A DNA stretch of 64,000 nt from CAVVPY01 sp963750295 (GTDB lineage Bacteria > Actinomycetota > Actinomycetes > Mycobacteriales > Jatrophihabitantaceae): positions 1,798,001 to 1,862,000 of the forward strand of contig CAVVPY010000001.1 in assembly GCA_963750295.1 (NCBI GenBank), given 5' to 3'. The notes under the pieces were generated by a model. The model was given only the letters and a program-made list of their open reading frames with translations. It had not been told where the DNA came from and ran no database searches. Positions 8,310-20,195 of the stretch are shown one piece after another (the first letter of the stretch is position 1; every line of letters begins with the position of its first letter). The translations under genes were made by a program, and so were the position numbers.

Positions 8310-9269
8310 TCAGCCCTTGCGCTTGGTGACCTCTTCGGTGAGCGCGGGTGCCACCTGGAACAGGTCCCCCACCACGCCGAAGTCGGCCAGTTCGAAGATC
8401 GGCGCCTCGGGATCCTTGTTGATCGCGACGATCGTCTTCGACGTCTGCATGCCGGCGCGGTGCTGGATGGCGCCGGAGATACCCACCGCGACGTAGAGCT
8501 GCGGGGACACCGTGACGCCGGTCTGACCGACCTGCATCTGGTGATCGACCCAGCCGGCGTCCACGACCGCACGCGAGGCGCCGACTGCGGCGCCGAGCGA
8601 GTCGGCGAGTTCCTCGATGAGGTGGAAGTTCTCGGCCTTGCCGATGCCGCGGCCACCCGACACGACCACGGAAGCGTCCGCGAGCTGCGGTCGCGAGCTC
8701 TTGGCCTCGACGACCGCGTCGACGATCTTTGCCTTCTTGCCGTTGTCGGAAACCTGGACGTCGACCGCGACCTCTTCGGCCGCACCCGAGGCCGGCTCGG
8801 GCGCGAACGAGTTCGGCCGGACGGTGATGACCGGCGTCCCCTTCGCGACCTTCGCCTGGACGGTGACGGCGGCACCGAAGATCGACTGCGTGACCGTGCC
8901 GTCGCCGTCGAACCCGACCGCGTCGTAGAGCAGGCCGGACTCCAGCTTGACCGCCAGCCGTGCCGCAATCTCCTTGTTCTCTGAGCTGGACGAGAGCAAC
9001 ACCGCTGCCGGCGATGCCTGCGCGGCAACCGCGGCGAGCGCCTCGGCCTTCGGGGCGACCGAGTAAGCGGTCATGTCGTCGTTCTCGACGACGTACACCT
9101 TCGCGGCGCCGTACTCGCCGAGTTGGTCCTTCAGGGCCGCCGCGGTGCCCGGGGCACCGACGACGACTGCGCTCGGCTCACCGAGTGAACGAGCCGCGGT
9201 GAGCAGCTCTAGGGTTGCCTTCTTGACGGTGCCGTCGGCGGAATCGACGAGAACCAGAACCTCTGCCAT
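8310..9269 (-). CDS. etfA: Electron transfer flavoprotein alpha subunit
   Basis: The 319-residue alpha (FixB-like) subunit of electron transfer flavoprotein, which takes electrons from acyl-CoA and related dehydrogenases and passes them to the quinone pool. The C-terminal FAD-binding domain is clear: SGGRGIG near residue 200, then G-Q-T-G-V-T-V-S-P, G-I-S-G-A-I-Q-H, and I-V-A-I-N-K-D-P-E. The N-terminal Rossmann-like domain is complete. It follows etfB after 29 bp on the same strand and the two form a heterodimer. It corresponds to Rv3028c in my memory of M. tuberculosis order. Confidence 0.97.
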   Translation of the reverse strand: MAEVLVLVDSADGTVKKATLELLTAARSLGEPSAVVVGAPGTAAALKDQLGEYGAAKVYVVENDDMTAYSVAPKAEALAAVAAQASPAAVLLSSSSENKEIAARLAVKLESGLLYDAVGFDGDGTVTQSIFGAAVTVQAKVAKGTPVITVRPNSFAPEPASGAAEEVAVDVQVSDNGKKAKIVDAVVEAKSSRPQLADASVVVSGGRGIGKAENFHLIEELADSLGAAVGASRAVVDAGWVDHQMQVGQTGVTVSPQLYVAVGISGAIQHRAGMQTSKTIVAINKDPEAPIFELADFGVVGDLFQVAPALTEEVTKRKG

Positions 9270-9298
9270 GGAAATGTCTCCTTCGTCTCGTCGCCGGA

Positions 9299-10078
9299 TC
9301 AGATGAGTTTCTTCGAGGCCAGGAAGTCGGCGATCTTCGCGCCGCCGTCACCCTCGTCCTTGACCACCTGGCCGGCCTGGCGCGGCGGCGCGTTCTCGAA
9401 CGACGTCACCTGTGTCCACGCGTTGGCCAGCCCCACCTCGGCGGCGTCCAGGCCGATGTCACCGAGCGACTTGGTCTCGATCGGCTTGCTCTTGGCGGCC
9501 ATGATGCCCTTGAACGACGGGTAGCGCGGGTCGTTGATCTTCTCCACCACGCTGATGACCGCCGGTGTGTCGCCCTGGACGGTCTCGTAACCGGTGTCGG
9601 TCACCCGCTCGATCGTGACCGTGGACCCCTCGACGGTGACCTTGCGTGCCTGCGTGAGCTGCGGTGCGCCGAGCACCTCGGCCAGCAGTGCCGGGACGAC
9701 CGAGCCACGGGCATCGGTGGCCTCGGACCCGGCGATCGCGACGTCCCACTCGACGGTGCCGAGGGCACCGGCGATCACCTTGGCGGTGGCGATGGCGTCC
9801 GAACCGTGCAGGGCGTCGTCGAGGACGTGCACCGCCTTGTCCGCACCCATCGACAGGGCCTTGCGGATCGACTCGGTGGCCTTCTCGGGTCCGACGGTGA
9901 GGATCGTGACCTCGCCGCCGTGCTCCTCCTTCAGCCGCAGGCCCTCCTCGATCGCGAACTCATCGATGTAGTTGATCACCGGGTCGACGGCAGCGCGGTC
10001 GACAGTGTTGTCGGACGGGTCGAGCTTGCGATCGCCCTCGGTGTCCGGGACCTGCTTCATCAGCACGACGATGTTCAT
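9299..10078 (-). CDS. etfB: Electron transfer flavoprotein beta subunit
   Basis: A 259-residue beta (FixA-like) subunit that binds AMP and pairs with EtfA. The N-terminus M-N-I-V-V-L-M-K-Q-V-P-D-T is diagnostic. The start at 10078 is preceded by GAGAGGT at a workable distance. The ETF beta signature region (V-E-K-I-N-D-P-R-Y-P-S-F-K-G-I-M-A-A) is near residue 190. It heads the etfB-etfA pair. An operator-like inverted repeat lies about 110 bp upstream, suggesting control with fatty-acid or related catabolism. Confidence 0.97.
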   Translation of the reverse strand: MNIVVLMKQVPDTEGDRKLDPSDNTVDRAAVDPVINYIDEFAIEEGLRLKEEHGGEVTILTVGPEKATESIRKALSMGADKAVHVLDDALHGSDAIATAKVIAGALGTVEWDVAIAGSEATDARGSVVPALLAEVLGAPQLTQARKVTVEGSTVTIERVTDTGYETVQGDTPAVISVVEKINDPRYPSFKGIMAAKSKPIETKSLGDIGLDAAEVGLANAWTQVTSFENAPPRQAGQVVKDEGDGGAKIADFLASKKLI

Positions 10079-10186
10079 GCTTTGGCTGACCTCTCGGTTC
10101 GGGAGTCCCGCATGCTGGTGCTGCGGGAGCGCACGCGTGCCTGAGCCGGCACCGCCACGCAAGTGTGGCTACTACTCTGCCTATGT

Positions 10187-10198
10187 TACTGACCAGTA
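10187..10198. promoter_or_regulatory. Operator-like inverted repeat upstream of etfB
   Basis: TACTG-AC-CAGTA is a perfect 5-bp inverted repeat with a 2-nt centre. It lies 109 bp upstream of the etfB start in an AT-richer patch with several TA-rich hexamers. The form resembles sites of TetR-type regulators of lipid catabolism, but the regulator is not identifiable here. Confidence 0.45.
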
Positions 10199-10582
10199 GC
10201 AATATGACGGTGGTCTCGGCAGGTCAAGGATCGCACGCCCGCCGAACTCACGGCAGGGCAGCGGCCGGACGCGGAGGGAGCACCGCCCGAATGCCGCCGC
10301 GGACCTGCCCAGGAGCGAGGTGCACCTCGCGTGCTTCCGGCGGCGGCGTCCTAGAACACGGGGCAGCGGATGGGAAGCGGTCGGCCGGAGGCAGCGTGCA
10401 CCCGACCGCGGCGAGGGCCGGACGTTTAGCCGACCTGCGGACGCGGGCAATACCCCATACACGTCCTCGTACCCGCTGTAACAGGCTTTTAGGATATAAG
10501 GGGCGTAACGTGCTCACTGACTCACCGGTTTGGCCCAGGCGCCTCCGCGTCGCGCCGGGCCCGTATCGACAGGAGATCTGTG
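10199..10582. other. Non-coding region between divergent etfB and satP
   Basis: About 500 bp separate the two divergent start codons. Open frames here have no family features and no convincing ribosome binding site, so I call no gene. The satP-proximal part has an unusually AT-rich patch, TTTTAGGATATAAGG at about 10488-10502. This could supply a -10 (TAGGAT) for satP-acs. I see nothing else. Confidence 0.5.
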
Positions 10583-11224
10583 ATGGCATCCCGGGTAACA
10601 GAGCGCAACGATCGAATCGCTGAGACCGCCCCACCGTCCGTGGCAGATCGAGCCGGGATCGCCGACCCCGGTCCACTCGGGCTCGCCGCGTTCGCCGGCA
10701 CGACGTTCTTCCTTTCGGTCGTCAACGCGGGCATGCTTTCGGCCTCGGTGGAAGGCGCTGTGCTGGGGCTGGCCCTGTTCTACGGCGGAATCGGCCAGCT
10801 GCTCGCCGGGATGTGGGAGTTCACCAAGGGCAACACGTTCGGCGCACTTGCGTTCTCATCCTTCGGCGCGTTCTGGCTCTCGTACTGGTACCTCGTCGAT
10901 CACGTGCTGCCCAGCCTGCCGTCCACGGTGAATCCGGTCGACATCGAGCACGCGGTGGGGTTGTACCTGCTGGTGTGGACGATCTTCACTGCCTACATGA
11001 CCGTCGCGGCAAGTCGGGTCTCCGGTGCCGTCTTCGCCGTGTTCGTGTTCTTGACGCTGACCTTCCTCGCCCTGACGATCGGCGCGCTCGGTGAGAGCAC
11101 CGGCTGGACGAAGTTCGGCGGTTGGCTGGGCCTGATCACCGCCGTCCTCGCGTGGTACGCCTCGTTCGCCGGGGTGGTCAACTCGACCTTCCGGCGGGTC
11201 GTGTTCCCCACCCTCCCGCGCTAG
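10583..11224 (+). CDS. satP: Acetate uptake permease, GPR1/FUN34/SatP family
   Basis: A 213-residue membrane protein of the acetate/succinate permease family with six predicted helices. The family motif appears as D-P-G-P-L-G-L-A-A-F-A near residue 34. The ATG at 10583 is preferred because AGGAG lies 7 nt upstream; an adjacent in-frame GTG begins at 10580. The gene ends 9 bp before acetyl-CoA synthetase on the same strand. The pair would import acetate and activate it in one step. Specificity for acetate rather than another short acid is inferred from the acs neighbour. Confidence 0.9.
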   Translation: MASRVTERNDRIAETAPPSVADRAGIADPGPLGLAAFAGTTFFLSVVNAGMLSASVEGAVLGLALFYGGIGQLLAGMWEFTKGNTFGALAFSSFGAFWLSYWYLVDHVLPSLPSTVNPVDIEHAVGLYLLVWTIFTAYMTVAASRVSGAVFAVFVFLTLTFLALTIGALGESTGWTKFGGWLGLITAVLAWYASFAGVVNSTFRRVVFPTLPR

Positions 11225-11233
11225 GTTCGCAGG

Positions 11234-13207
<1,974 letters not shown>

Positions 13208-13218
13208 GGTCGGCGACG

Positions 13219-14337
13219 ATGGCGGTGCGTGACCGGCCACCGTTCCGGGCTGATCAGGTCGGCAGCCTGCTGCGCCCGACGGGACTGCTCGAGGCCCGCG
13301 ACCGGCACGTCCGGGGCGAGTTCGGAGACGAGCAGCTACGGGCCGTCGAGGACGAGGCGATCCGCGACGTGGTGCGGATGCAGGAAGACGTCGGGCTGCG
13401 AGCAGCGACCGACGGAGAGTTCCGCCGGACGTCGTGGCACATGGATTTCATCTATCAACTCGAGGGCATCAGCAAGACCGAGGAGAAGATCGAGGTCCAC
13501 TTCCGCAATGCCGCCGGCGATCTCGACTTCACCTCCGCCGCGCTGACGGTGAACGGGCGGGTGGGAATCGACCAGCCGATCTTCGGCGCTGACATCGAAT
13601 TCGTGATGTCCGCGGTCACGACGGCGACGCCGAAGCTGACGATTCCTTCGCCCAGCATGGTCCACTACCGCGGGGGCGCCGCCGCCATCGATCCCGCCGT
13701 CTACCCCGACGAGGACGTGTTCTGGACCGACCTCTCTGCGGCCTACGCGGCGCAGGTTCGCGGTATCGCCGCGCTCGGCTGCACGTACCTGCAACTGGAC
13801 GACACCAGCCTGGCCTACCTCAACGACCCGGCCCAGCGCGAGCAACTGCGCGCGCAGGGCCGCGACGGCGAGCATCAGCACGAGCGCTACATCAACCAGA
13901 TCAATGCGGCCCTCGCGGACCGTCCCGACGGGCTGTGCGTCACGACGCACCTGTGCCGGGGCAACTACCGCTCGTCCTGGGCCGCCGAGGGCGGGTACGA
14001 CTTCGTCGCCGAGGCACTGTTCGGTCGCCTGGACGTGGACGGGTTCTTCCTCGAATACGACGACGCACGGTCCGGGGACTTCGCGCCGCTGCGCTTCGTG
14101 CCGCCCGGCAAACAGGTCGTGCTCGGGCTGGTCACCACGAAGAGCCCGGCGCTCGAGTCGAAGTCCGCGCTCAAGCGGCGGGTGGACGAGGCATCACGGT
14201 ACGTGCCGCTCGATCAGTTGTGCCTGTCCCCGCAGTGCGGGTTCTCGTCCACCGTCGAGGGCAACGCACTCAGCCAGGACGAGCAGCGCGCAAAACTCGA
14301 CCTCGTCGTCGAGACCGCTGCCGAGATCTGGGGCTGA
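13219..14337 (+). CDS. MetE-family protein (YxjG/YxjH-like 5-methyltetrahydropteroyltriglutamate--homocysteine methyltransferase homologue)
   Basis: A 372-residue single-barrel MetE homologue. It begins F-R-A-D-Q-V-G-S-L-L-R-P, the usual opening of the YxjG/YxjH group. The zinc-site residues are kept: H and C in TTHLCRGN near residue 237, and C in SPQCGFSST near residue 337. It lacks the N-terminal folate-binding half of full MetE, so the methyl donor is uncertain. It starts 11 bp after acs with GAGGTCGG upstream of the ATG and may be co-transcribed. It is convergent with osmC with only 3 bp between stops. Confidence 0.88.
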   Translation: MAVRDRPPFRADQVGSLLRPTGLLEARDRHVRGEFGDEQLRAVEDEAIRDVVRMQEDVGLRAATDGEFRRTSWHMDFIYQLEGISKTEEKIEVHFRNAAGDLDFTSAALTVNGRVGIDQPIFGADIEFVMSAVTTATPKLTIPSPSMVHYRGGAAAIDPAVYPDEDVFWTDLSAAYAAQVRGIAALGCTYLQLDDTSLAYLNDPAQREQLRAQGRDGEHQHERYINQINAALADRPDGLCVTTHLCRGNYRSSWAAEGGYDFVAEALFGRLDVDGFFLEYDDARSGDFAPLRFVPPGKQVVLGLVTTKSPALESKSALKRRVDEASRYVPLDQLCLSPQCGFSSTVEGNALSQDEQRAKLDLVVETAAEIWG

Positions 14338-14340
14338 GCC

Positions 14341-14778
14341 CTACTCGAGCGCCGCGTCGAGGGTGATCTCGACTCCGGTCAGCGCCTTGCTCACGGGGCA
14401 GCCAACCTTCGCCGACTCCGCCGCCTGCACGAACCCGTCGTTGTCGAGGCCGTCCACCTCACCGCGGACGGTGATCTTGCTGCCGGTGATCCGGAATCCG
14501 CCGGCCGGGTCGGCGCCGAGCGAGACGTCGACCGTCACGTCGAGAGCCTGCGGAGTGCCGCCGGCCGCAGCAACGACCGCTGAGAGTTGCATCGCGAAAC
14601 AGGACGAGTGCGCGGCGGCGATCAGTTCCTCGGGACTGGTCGTGCCGTCGGCGTCATCCGCCGCTCGCTTGGGGAAGGACACGTTGTACGTGCCGACGCC
14701 AGAGCTGGTGAGTTCGACCTGGCCGGAACCCTCTTGGAGGCCGCCGGTCCAGGCGGTACGGGCGGTGCGGGTGGCCAT
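14341..14778 (-). CDS. OsmC/Ohr-family peroxiredoxin-like protein
   Basis: A 145-residue OsmC-family protein, expected to reduce organic hydroperoxides through two cysteines. Cys in A-H-S-S-C-F-A-M (near residue 59) and Cys in V-G-C-P-V-S-K-A-L (near residue 126) are both present. The ATG at 14778 has a strong AAGGAGA upstream. A longer open frame exists but lacks support. It is convergent with the MetE-like gene and divergent from the TetR gene, which might regulate it. Confidence 0.93.
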   Translation of the reverse strand: MATRTARTAWTGGLQEGSGQVELTSSGVGTYNVSFPKRAADDADGTTSPEELIAAAHSSCFAMQLSAVVAAAGGTPQALDVTVDVSLGADPAGGFRITGSKITVRGEVDGLDNDGFVQAAESAKVGCPVSKALTGVEITLDAALE

Positions 14779-14895
14779 GCGGTCTCCTTGACGATCGGGT
14801 GGGCGTATCTCCAACGTACCGACGCGCGACGCAGGAGCGCAGGGAGGGCAGGATCGGTCGGCCCGGCCTACACTGGCACGCGTTCAGCCGCCATC

Positions 14896-14911
14896 GCGCG
14901 GTCGACCGCGC
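14896..14911. promoter_or_regulatory. 16-bp palindrome before the TetR gene
   Basis: GCGCGGTCGACCGCGC is a perfect palindrome ending 15 bp before the TetR start codon, between osmC and tetR. It is a candidate autoregulatory operator. It is GC-only at its flanks, so chance is more likely than for the AT-rich palindromes elsewhere. Confidence 0.35.
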
Positions 14912-14926
14912 ACGTCGGAGATCGTC

Positions 14927-15547
14927 ATGGCAGGGCACGACAACCCAGGCAGCCCACGCGCCGCCAACGACAGTGGCCGTGAGCGGATCGGCCGCGCCGC
15001 CTACGAACTGTTCAGCCGCGACGGCACGCAGAGCGTGGGCATCGACGCGGTGATCGCGCGGGCCGGCACCGCAAAGATGACCCTGTACCGCAACTTCACG
15101 TCCAAGGACGAGCTCATCCTGGACTTCCTGCGCCGCCGCGAGCAGTTGTGGACGCGCGAGTGGCTGCAGACCGAGGCCGAACGCCGGGGCGCCACGCCGG
15201 CGGCACGCCTGCTCGCGATCTTCGACGTGTTCGGCGAATGGTTCGCCAGTACGGACTTCGACGGCTGCGCGTTCCTCACCGCCATGATCGAGGTCAAGGA
15301 TCCCGCCAGCCCGGTACGCCTGGCCAGCGTCGAGCATCTGGCGAACATCAGGGCGTTCGTGGCCGAACATGCTGCCGATGCGGGCATCGCCGACACCGAC
15401 GCGTTCGCGCGCCAGTGGCACATCCTGATGAAGGGTTCGATCATGGCCGCCCACGAGGGCGATGCCCACGCGGGCTCGCGGGCCAGGCAACTCGGCGAGC
15501 TGCTGCTGCGCAGTCACGGCATCGACGTCGGCGAACCCGCGCCGTAA
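14927..15547 (+). CDS. TetR/AcrR-family transcriptional regulator
   Basis: A 206-residue one-component repressor. The N-terminal helix-turn-helix is clear: R-I-G-R-A-A-Y-E-L-F, then V-I-A-R-A-G-T-A-K-M-T-L-Y-R-N-F with the K-D-E-L after it, at about residues 20-70. The C-terminal half is a ligand-binding and dimer domain with no recognisable ligand signature. GGAG precedes the ATG. It is divergent from osmC and convergent with the third MetE-like gene. Palindromes at 14896 and 16832 are plausible targets. Confidence 0.93.
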   Translation: MAGHDNPGSPRAANDSGRERIGRAAYELFSRDGTQSVGIDAVIARAGTAKMTLYRNFTSKDELILDFLRRREQLWTREWLQTEAERRGATPAARLLAIFDVFGEWFASTDFDGCAFLTAMIEVKDPASPVRLASVEHLANIRAFVAEHAADAGIADTDAFARQWHILMKGSIMAAHEGDAHAGSRARQLGELLLRSHGIDVGEPAP

Positions 15548-15554
15548 CCGGCGC

Positions 15555-15590
15555 GCAGCCCGGACCCGGACGGTTCCGGGACCGGGCTGC
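15555..15590. terminator. Bidirectional hairpin between tetR and a MetE-like gene
   Basis: Two 16-nt arms, starting GCAGCCCGG and ending CCGGGCTGC, pair with one mismatch around a 4-nt CGGT loop. The element is centred in the 66-bp gap between two convergent genes. There is no strong T-tract, as is common for actinobacterial terminators. Confidence 0.75.
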
Positions 15591-15613
15591 GGCACAGCGG
15601 TCAGTTGCTGCCG

Positions 15614-16780
15614 TCAGATGCCCAGCTTCTCGGCCGCCATCCTGGTGCCCTGCACCCGGTTGGTGATCTTCTGGAACGCGATGTCGCGCGCGTAGTCCGG
15701 TGAGCCGTGGTTGGGCTTCTCGTCCATGCTGAACGGTGAGAACCCGCAGTCATCGGTCGAGCCGAGCTGCTCCTTGGGGATGAAGTTCGCGGCCCGTACC
15801 AACGAGTCACGGATCTCCTCGGCCGACTCGACGCGCGGGTTGCCCGGATTGACGACACCGACGAACGCGACCTGGTCGACGCCATTGGCGTTGCGCAGGT
15901 TCTTGCCGATCGACTCGTACACCGGGTCCTTGTCGCGCTCGCTGGCCAGCTGGATCAGGAAGTAGCCGGCGTTGATCTTGAACATCTCCGGCAGCAGATT
16001 GTTGTACGGGACGTCGGCCGAGTGCACCGAGTCGCGGTCCCCGCCCGGGCAGGTGTGGATGCCGATGTTCTTGCGCTCCTCGGCGCTGAACCGGTCGAGC
16101 ACCGCGTTGTTGAGTTCGATGAAGCGCGGGAGCAGGCCCGCACCGGTCCAGGGGTTGCGCGGGTCCTCACGCGTGGCCAGCCGGCCTTCGGTGAAATCGA
16201 CCGACACCCGGACGGCGCCGGCTGCGAAGGCCTTGCGGATGTCGCGCTCGGTCTCGTCGCACAGATCGGCCTCGAACTGCTCGCGGGGGTAGCCGTCGAC
16301 CTCCTCCTTGAGGGGGTACAGCAGCATCAGCATGGATGGGGCGATGACAGCCTGCTTCATCGGCTTCGTCGCGTACGGCTGGGACTTCTTCAGCGTGTCC
16401 GCGGCGTAGAAGTTGTACTTGAACGGGCCCTTGACCAGCTTCGGCAACTGGCGCCCGTGCCCATCGGCGAAGATCGCGAAGAACTGCCCGCCCGGCGCGA
16501 GCATCGGGGCAAGGCCACCGCCGGCGAGGGTGTCGGCGATCGGATAGGTCGCAAAGCTCGACCAGCGCTGCTCGCCGTCGGTGACGCACGGCGATCCCGT
16601 CGCCTCGAGTCGCTCGATCGAATCCTTGGCCGCCTCGTCCTGCAACGCCTCCAGGGCGGCCTTGTCGGTACTGCCCTCGTCGTAGGCGGCGTACGCCGCT
16701 TGCAACGTGCTCGGGCGTGGCAGCGAACCGACGTTCTCGGTGGGCAGGCCGGTTTCACCTGCGGGGTCGTAGTCAGCCAT
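15614..16780 (-). CDS. MetE-family protein (cobalamin-independent methionine synthase-like, single barrel)
   Basis: A 388-residue UROD/MetE-like protein. It begins G-L-P-T-E-N-V-G-S-L-P-R-P. It keeps the zinc-site pattern, with H and C in GIHTCPGGD near residue 240 and C in TDDCGFSPF near residue 355. The ATG at 16780 has GAGGAAGG upstream, which settles the start; a longer frame to 16873 is not needed. It is a paralogue of the genes at 3499 and 13219, though clearly a different subgroup. The biochemical role is not established by sequence. A 10-bp palindrome lies 51 bp upstream. Confidence 0.87.
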   Translation of the reverse strand: MADYDPAGETGLPTENVGSLPRPSTLQAAYAAYDEGSTDKAALEALQDEAAKDSIERLEATGSPCVTDGEQRWSSFATYPIADTLAGGGLAPMLAPGGQFFAIFADGHGRQLPKLVKGPFKYNFYAADTLKKSQPYATKPMKQAVIAPSMLMLLYPLKEEVDGYPREQFEADLCDETERDIRKAFAAGAVRVSVDFTEGRLATREDPRNPWTGAGLLPRFIELNNAVLDRFSAEERKNIGIHTCPGGDRDSVHSADVPYNNLLPEMFKINAGYFLIQLASERDKDPVYESIGKNLRNANGVDQVAFVGVVNPGNPRVESAEEIRDSLVRAANFIPKEQLGSTDDCGFSPFSMDEKPNHGSPDYARDIAFQKITNRVQGTRMAAEKLGI

Positions 16781-16831
16781 GAGTGCCTTCCTCGTGGGCC
16801 CGAAGGGCCGGATGGGCGGAGGCGACGATAG

Positions 16832-16841
16832 AGACCGGTCT
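16832..16841. promoter_or_regulatory. AGACCGGTCT palindrome upstream of the MetE-like gene
   Basis: A perfect 10-bp palindrome, 51 bp before the start of the MetE-like gene at 16780. This sequence form is common in TetR operators, and a TetR gene is 1.3 kb away. The link is inference. Confidence 0.35.
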
Positions 16842-16905
16842 GTCGCGTGAGCAAAAAGTAGCCCCCGCCACACCCGCGGTCAATGCGGCTCAGGGGCGGT
16901 GCGGC

Positions 16906-17778
16906 TCAGAAGTCGGCGACCACCGGGATGACCCGCTCGCCGATGATGTCGAGCTTGCGCAGCCGGTCCGCGCCGCGCACGCCGGTGTGGACGTGGGTGA
17001 CCCCGAGGTCGGCCAGCCCGCGCAGGGCGGCGATGGTGCTGTCGACCTGCTCGCCGCTGTCGCCGACGTCGAGGGCCATCATCACCGTCTTCTCGATGTC
17101 GTCGTAGTTTCGTCCGAGGTCCTCGCAGTGCGCGCGCAGGACGTCGAGCTTGTGCGCCAGGTCGGGCGAGGCGAACAGGTTGCAGGCGTCGGCGTACTGC
17201 GCGACCAGGCGCAGCGTCTTCTTCTCGCCACCGCCGCCGATCAGGATCGGCGGGTGCGGTCGGTGCAGCGGCTGGGGGACGTTGAGGGTGCGCTCGAGCG
17301 TGTAGTGCTTGCCGCGGTAGGCACTCTCGTCCTCGGACCACATCTGCAGGCAGATCTGCAGCGTCTCCTCGAGCCGCTCGAACCGCTCAGCGGTCGGCGG
17401 GAAGGGCAGGCCCAGCCCGCGCGACTCCGCCTCGTTCCACGCCGCACCGATGCCGAGCCAGGCGCGGCCCCCGGAGAGCACGTCCAGCGTGGTGACGCAC
17501 TTGGCCAGTAGCCCGGGTTCGCGGTAGACGACCGCACTCACCCAGGCGAGCAGGTCGACCTTCGTCGTCACGGCGGCGAGATAACCGAGCGCGGTGTATG
17601 CCTCGAGCATGTCGTGCTCGGGCGGGCCGAGCGGGCCGATCTGCCAGACGTGGTCCATCACGCTGATCTTGGTGAACCCGGCGTCCTCGGCGCTCACGGC
17701 CAGCTCGCGCAGATCGGCCGCGAGCCCAGGCGCTCCGTCCGGCCAGGTGAAGTCCGAGATGTGCAGGCCGATCTTCAT
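16906..17778 (-). CDS. LLM-class flavin-dependent (probably F420) oxidoreductase
   Basis: A 290-residue luciferase-like monooxygenase-fold enzyme. Typical landmarks are M-K-I-G-L-H-I at the start, V-M-D-H-V-W near residue 42, L-D-V-L-S-G-G-R-A-W-L-G-I-G-A-A-W-N-E near residue 100, and P-I-L-I-G-G-G-G-E-K near residue 175. In actinobacteria proteins with this pattern are usually assigned to the F420-dependent TIGR03560-like groups; cofactor choice here is inferred. The substrate is unknown. It stands alone on the minus strand, 66 bp after the VWA gene in the direction of transcription. Confidence 0.9.
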   Translation of the reverse strand: MKIGLHISDFTWPDGAPGLAADLRELAVSAEDAGFTKISVMDHVWQIGPLGPPEHDMLEAYTALGYLAAVTTKVDLLAWVSAVVYREPGLLAKCVTTLDVLSGGRAWLGIGAAWNEAESRGLGLPFPPTAERFERLEETLQICLQMWSEDESAYRGKHYTLERTLNVPQPLHRPHPPILIGGGGEKKTLRLVAQYADACNLFASPDLAHKLDVLRAHCEDLGRNYDDIEKTVMMALDVGDSGEQVDSTIAALRGLADLGVTHVHTGVRGADRLRKLDIIGERVIPVVADF

Positions 17779-17844
17779 GCGTCCCCCTAGCGGTGCGTGC
17801 CCTGATTTGACGCTAGTACTCCGGCGGCAGCGGCGGGGCGCGGG

Positions 17845-19214
17845 TCAGACAAGATCGCGAACGAAGTCGCTCAGCTGCGCGAGATTGCGGCACTCCAGCA
17901 TGGGAACCGCGGCGGCGACCTCGTCCGCGCACGAATCGCCGGTGTTCCAGGCGCTGCGCCGCTCCGGATTGAGCCAGTACGCGCGCCGCGCCCGCGCCGC
18001 CATCCGCCGCAGCGCCGGCAGGGCGACATCCCCGTAGTTCGAACGCGCGTCGCCGAGGATCAGCAGTGAGGTACGAGCCGTGATCGCGTCGAGGTACCGC
18101 TCGGTGAACAGCCCGAACGCACGCCCGTAGTCGGTGCGACCGGACCAGCCGGTCACCTTGGCCTCGGACGCGACGCGGGTGAACGCGTCGACGACGTCCC
18201 GGGTCGGGTCGAGCAGAGCGGTGATCTCGTCGAGATGGTCGACAAAGGCGAACACGCGGACCCGGGTGAATTGCTCGCGCAGCGCGAAGATCAGCAACAG
18301 CGTGAACTGTGCGAACGCACTGACCGAATCGCTCACGTCGCACACGATGACCAGGTCGGTCTTCTTCGGCCGGCGGGGCCGGTGCACTGTCTCGATCGGC
18401 ACTCCCCCGGCCGACAGCGACGCGCGGATCGTGCGCCGGAAGTCCAACGGACCCCGTCGCCCCCGGCGCTGCTCGATGGCCACCCGCGCGGCCAGCCGGC
18501 GCGCGAGCGGCGCGATCTCGCGCCGCATGGCGGTCAGGTCGCCACGGGTCGCGCTCTGCAGGTCGCGCCGCTCGATACTGGGACGCACGGCCGTCCGCGC
18601 GATCTCGTCAGGGCTCGATTCGGCGGCAAGCCGGCGCTGCACCTCGGTGTCCACGAACTGCTCGAAGCGCGCGATGCGCCCGCCGAGCGTCGTGCGGACG
18701 GTGCGCTCGGTCAGGCCGTCGCGGTCCTGCTCGGCGAGCAACGCATCGAGCAGCGACGCCATCAGCGTCCCGGGCCAGATGCGGGTCAGCGCGGCGTAGC
18801 GCGACCAGGACTGCACGCCTTGCCGGCGTCCGGCGACACCACCGAACCTGCCGACAGCGGCCTGCGCCAACTGACGCAGCCGCACGTCGTCGCCGCGCAG
18901 CAACGCGTCGCGGAGTTCGTCCCGGAACTGCACCACGGCCGGATCGGCCGGGTAGGCCGATACCGGCGCCTCGCGGTCGGGATCGACACTCACGTCGGTC
19001 GCCGGGAAGAACAGATCGAAGACGGTGTCGAACGCCGGCCGGTGTACCTGCCGCTTGACCAGCGAGGCCGCATAGGCCGCACGCAGCTGCTCGCGGTCGG
19101 CCAGTTCGATCGCACGCACGGCTACCACGGCGTCGATGTCCTCGGCGACGGACACCGCGAGCCCCGCGCCGCGGAGCGCGGCCACGAAGCCGACATGCTG
19201 CTCGAACAGGCTCA

Positions 19215-19215
<1 letters not shown>
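17845..19215 (-). CDS. VWA-domain protein, CoxE-like
   Basis: A 456-residue protein with a C-terminal von Willebrand factor A domain of the CoxE type. The metal-ion-dependent adhesion site is intact: D-V-S-D-S near residue 290 and T-D-Y-G-R near residue 375. The N-terminal half is helical and Arg-rich with no recognised domain. There is no signal peptide or membrane segment, so it is cytoplasmic. Its ATG overlaps the TGA of the MoxR gene by one base (TGATG), so the two are translationally coupled. MoxR/VWA pairs act as a chaperone-like AAA machine that matures or remodels a partner. No cox or other obvious client is beside it. Confidence 0.9.
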
Positions 19216-20123
<908 letters not shown>

Positions 20124-20195
20124 GCCGGCCACGATCTCACAGCGCTCGGTCACGTCCGGCCGGGCCGAGCAGGTCGGTCGGCACCAAAACGACGA

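Noticed and set aside
5663..8329. 888-codon plus-strand open frame
   Set aside because: It lies antisense to the cysteine desulfurase and MFS genes, is dominated by Arg, Gly, His and Asp, and has no family motif. It is a high-GC shadow frame.
10165..10623. 152-codon frame in the etfB-satP intergenic region
   Set aside because: No ribosome binding site, no motif, Arg-rich composition, and it would run into satP in another frame.
16781..16905. SAM or cobalamin riboswitch before the MetE-like gene
   Set aside because: The 125-bp leader lacks the conserved core patterns of either class. Only a short palindrome is present.
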